Source: Phoronis australis
Lineage: Eukaryota; Phoronida; Phoronidae
Direction of reading: 5' to 3'
DNA: 60,000 nt
Assembly: GCA_002633005.1 (NCBI GenBank)
Contig: NMRA01000089.1
Coordinates: 498,001 to 558,000 of the forward strand
The notes below the pieces were generated by a model that worked only from the letters and a program-made list of their open reading frames with translations, ran no database searches and was not told where the DNA came from. Positions 57,771-60,000 of this stretch are shown in pieces (position 1 is the stretch's first letter; each line of letters begins with the position of its first letter). The position numbers and the translations under genes are program-made.

Positions 57771-60000
57771 AGCATAATTGTCAGAGTTCTTTCCAAGCCT
57801 AAAATCATCTCTAATTTCAGTAAGGAACATTCTAAGGACTTCTATCATCAGTAAGTAGTCTAAATCACTTACTATACTTTTTTGCTGACAGTGGGTGTAT
57901 AGCAAATATAAAAGCAAATAAACACGTCCTGTCTCATGAGTTCCCTAATAAGAAGTAAAATGGCAGCTACAATACAAATAACTTTAGCGTCCGAATGTGA
58001 TGAAGTTGTCAATTAGTAACTCTTCATTAGTTACTGGCAGTTCAATTTCAAAAACAGATGTATGACAATTGACACAGTTCCTAATCCGTTTTTTCAGCGC
58101 TAAGGTTCAAGGCTTGGAGCTCATTAGAGGCTACACGTTGTTTCCCAACTGGCAATTGTGAATACTTCTTGCCAGGGACAATAGGCATCCACCGCGGCGC
58201 CTTTAAAGAAACTCATGCACTGCAACTTTTGCTTTTAGTATTTATGGAGCAACCCTATTATAGTCTTCTCTCTTTAGACTTATGTTAGCCATAAATGTGA
58301 ATAGAAGGCAGCGCTTTGGGTTGTCTCTATTTTACAGACAGACTTTGAAACCACGAAGCACTGAAGTGCTTTTAACTAAAAAATTGATTCTAGGTTTATT
58401 ACATGTAAAACCTTTTAGCATCTTGGTTTTGCGTGACGTTTTAAAAAGAAGTGAAATTATGCATGCTTCAAAAATGTAAAACGCTTGCTTGAAGTTTCAA
58501 ATTTTAGAAGGAAGTGAAAACGTGTACCGTATGTTAGGTGTTCTAAGCCTGCTTATCAACTTGTTCCTACATAAAATCAATGATGCAATCTTGCGCTGTT
58601 AAGAGGGTACTTGGGTTCTCAAGAGAAAAACTAAGGTTAAGTCAAATCCATTGTTTCATCGCAATCAACAAATGAATCAATAGAGAAAACGGCGCATCAT
58701 TACCGCATGCCGTTTATACATGAATACTAACTGGAAATACGTGGCCACAGGATGTTTCGGTTTATGTGGGATTATCCGATCAGTTAGATTTTGTTCTCAG
58801 ATCATTGCCTCTCTTTAGCTGATCAGCGATTGAGGCTGATAATGAAATGGGATTGTGAGGATCAAGACAAATGAATCCTATCAGCGTATTCAAGATGCGC
58901 GAGCTCTTTGTATTTATAATCTGTCTAAGTGTATGCCACTGGGATAAACGTGCTGAAAGTAAAATACTACTCCAGCAATAATGACTACCAAATACCATAG
59001 CTTAGCCAGGCCTCTCCGAAGTAATTACCATAAAATCTGAGTCACAAATATTGCAAACAAGTAAATTTTAATTTTTCCTTAAACCATTACACCAAGAAAA
59101 TGCTTAATAATTATTAGATTATATACGCCCTGACGTTTTCAGAAATTGTGAGCATTCACAATAATGTTAAACGTCTTTTGAAAATGAAAAAAATCAGTTC
59201 TGATAATTAGTTTTGGCCAAAATTGCAAGATTTTCCCACAAGGTATAGAGGCACCATCACAAAGTCGATATTAATTTTTAAAAACCCATGCCTAACAGCC
59301 TTTTGACTCCTAAATGTTTTCACAAAAAATAAAATTATAGCGATTGCTAAGACAAATAGTGTATTGTATGAATGGAGTGAATCAAGTTCGCACTTTGCCT
59401 AGTGCAGGTCATTGGGCTTTGGTCATATAACATATGCTGTCATTAAGGAAATGTATTGGCTGATGAATGGGTCGCTCTGGGATTTACGGTATCGTAAATA
59501 TCAAGTCGAGTTGATGTTTTTTATGTACACAAACTGTGTTAATGACAGTTTTCCATATGCGAAAATCCTGTATACGTTCGTGTAAAAAATTATCTTGTTC
59601 TTTTTCCGTGCCCAAATGGTTTAAGGTTTTATTGATGTTTTAATTCTCATCATGTCAGCTTTTCTGAACACATCTTGGTTAAGTCTTGTTATTTTTAGCT
59701 GTAACACTATTCTGGACTATTTGCACAGCAGTCTCTCCCAGTATGTTTTGAACTTCAACATTGTCTGTGGAAGGCAAGGGTCTCTAAGGTGTCAGGATGA
59801 GAGGCCAACAAGCTATCTTGACGGAAGAAAATTGTGTTCCTTAGGACTGATGCAATAATCAGTCAACAGATTTCAGTGTTGCAAATACACTAGTGGTTGG
59901 TTAATGATGATCATAACAGTGTGGTCAAGCCTGCATGGTACTATTGCTAAAATGCCACCCTTACAGTCTGTTCCATGTTTTTGAAACCCGCCTGAATTTC
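57771..60000. other. No gene recognised
   Basis: Anonymous AT-rich sequence to the end of the window. Short frames (58282-58479, 58780-58998 minus, 59652-59858) show no motif. Confidence 0.4.

Overview
The window looks like a piece of a metazoan nuclear genome. It is AT-rich and gene-poor, with one 791-base assembly gap (48144-48934), two single unresolved bases (23275 and 52408), GT/AG-type exon candidates, microsatellites, many small inverted-repeat elements and a 41-bp satellite. The dispersed elements with about 147-bp tandem cores resemble the pearl/Helentron-like non-autonomous elements known from bivalves and echinoderms. A marine invertebrate is therefore my best guess, but no diagnostic gene fixes the phylum. 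No bacterial operons, CRISPR arrays, tRNA or rRNA genes could be supported.

Layout. 1-4.4 kb: one convincing protein gene, an uninterrupted 412-codon minus-strand frame (1511-2749). 4.4-9 kb: two related TACA microsatellites, a hammerhead-ribozyme-like hairpin, and two inverted-repeat elements. 9-17 kb: mostly unrecognised, with two repeat families that each have an inverted partner nearby (13.9-17.1 kb). 17.4-19.1 kb: the longest copy of the tandem-core element, with 11 core units. 20-32.4 kb: MITE-like elements, a candidate internal exon (22231-22345) with a phase-compatible partner (26429-26525), and a second tandem-core element. 32.4-36.9 kb: one member of a dispersed repeat pair and the third tandem-core element. 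37.9-40.1 kb: possible first-exon signals on the plus strand and a broken THAP zinc finger on the minus strand. 41-43.1 kb: a MITE-like element and a 5'-truncated LINE carrying an RNase H domain, bounded by 14-bp direct repeats. 44-49.4 kb: a CpG-bearing patch with an open exon-like frame, then a probable divergent promoter region lying across the assembly gap. 49.4-60 kb: mostly anonymous sequence with a G-rich tract, a short ORF, the second member of the dispersed pair, a candidate terminal exon with a poly(A) signal, the fourth tandem-core element and about 25 copies of a 41-bp satellite.

Most of the window reads as intron or intergenic sequence filled with decayed non-autonomous transposons. 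No pathway can be reconstructed. Exon calls other than the 412-codon frame rest on splice-like signals and open frame only and should be read as candidates. The most informative items are the tandem-core elements (trimeric higher-order structure, four copies in one orientation), the truncated LINE with its tail and duplication, the THAP remnant, the degenerate hammerhead-like motif and the possible bidirectional promoter around the gap.
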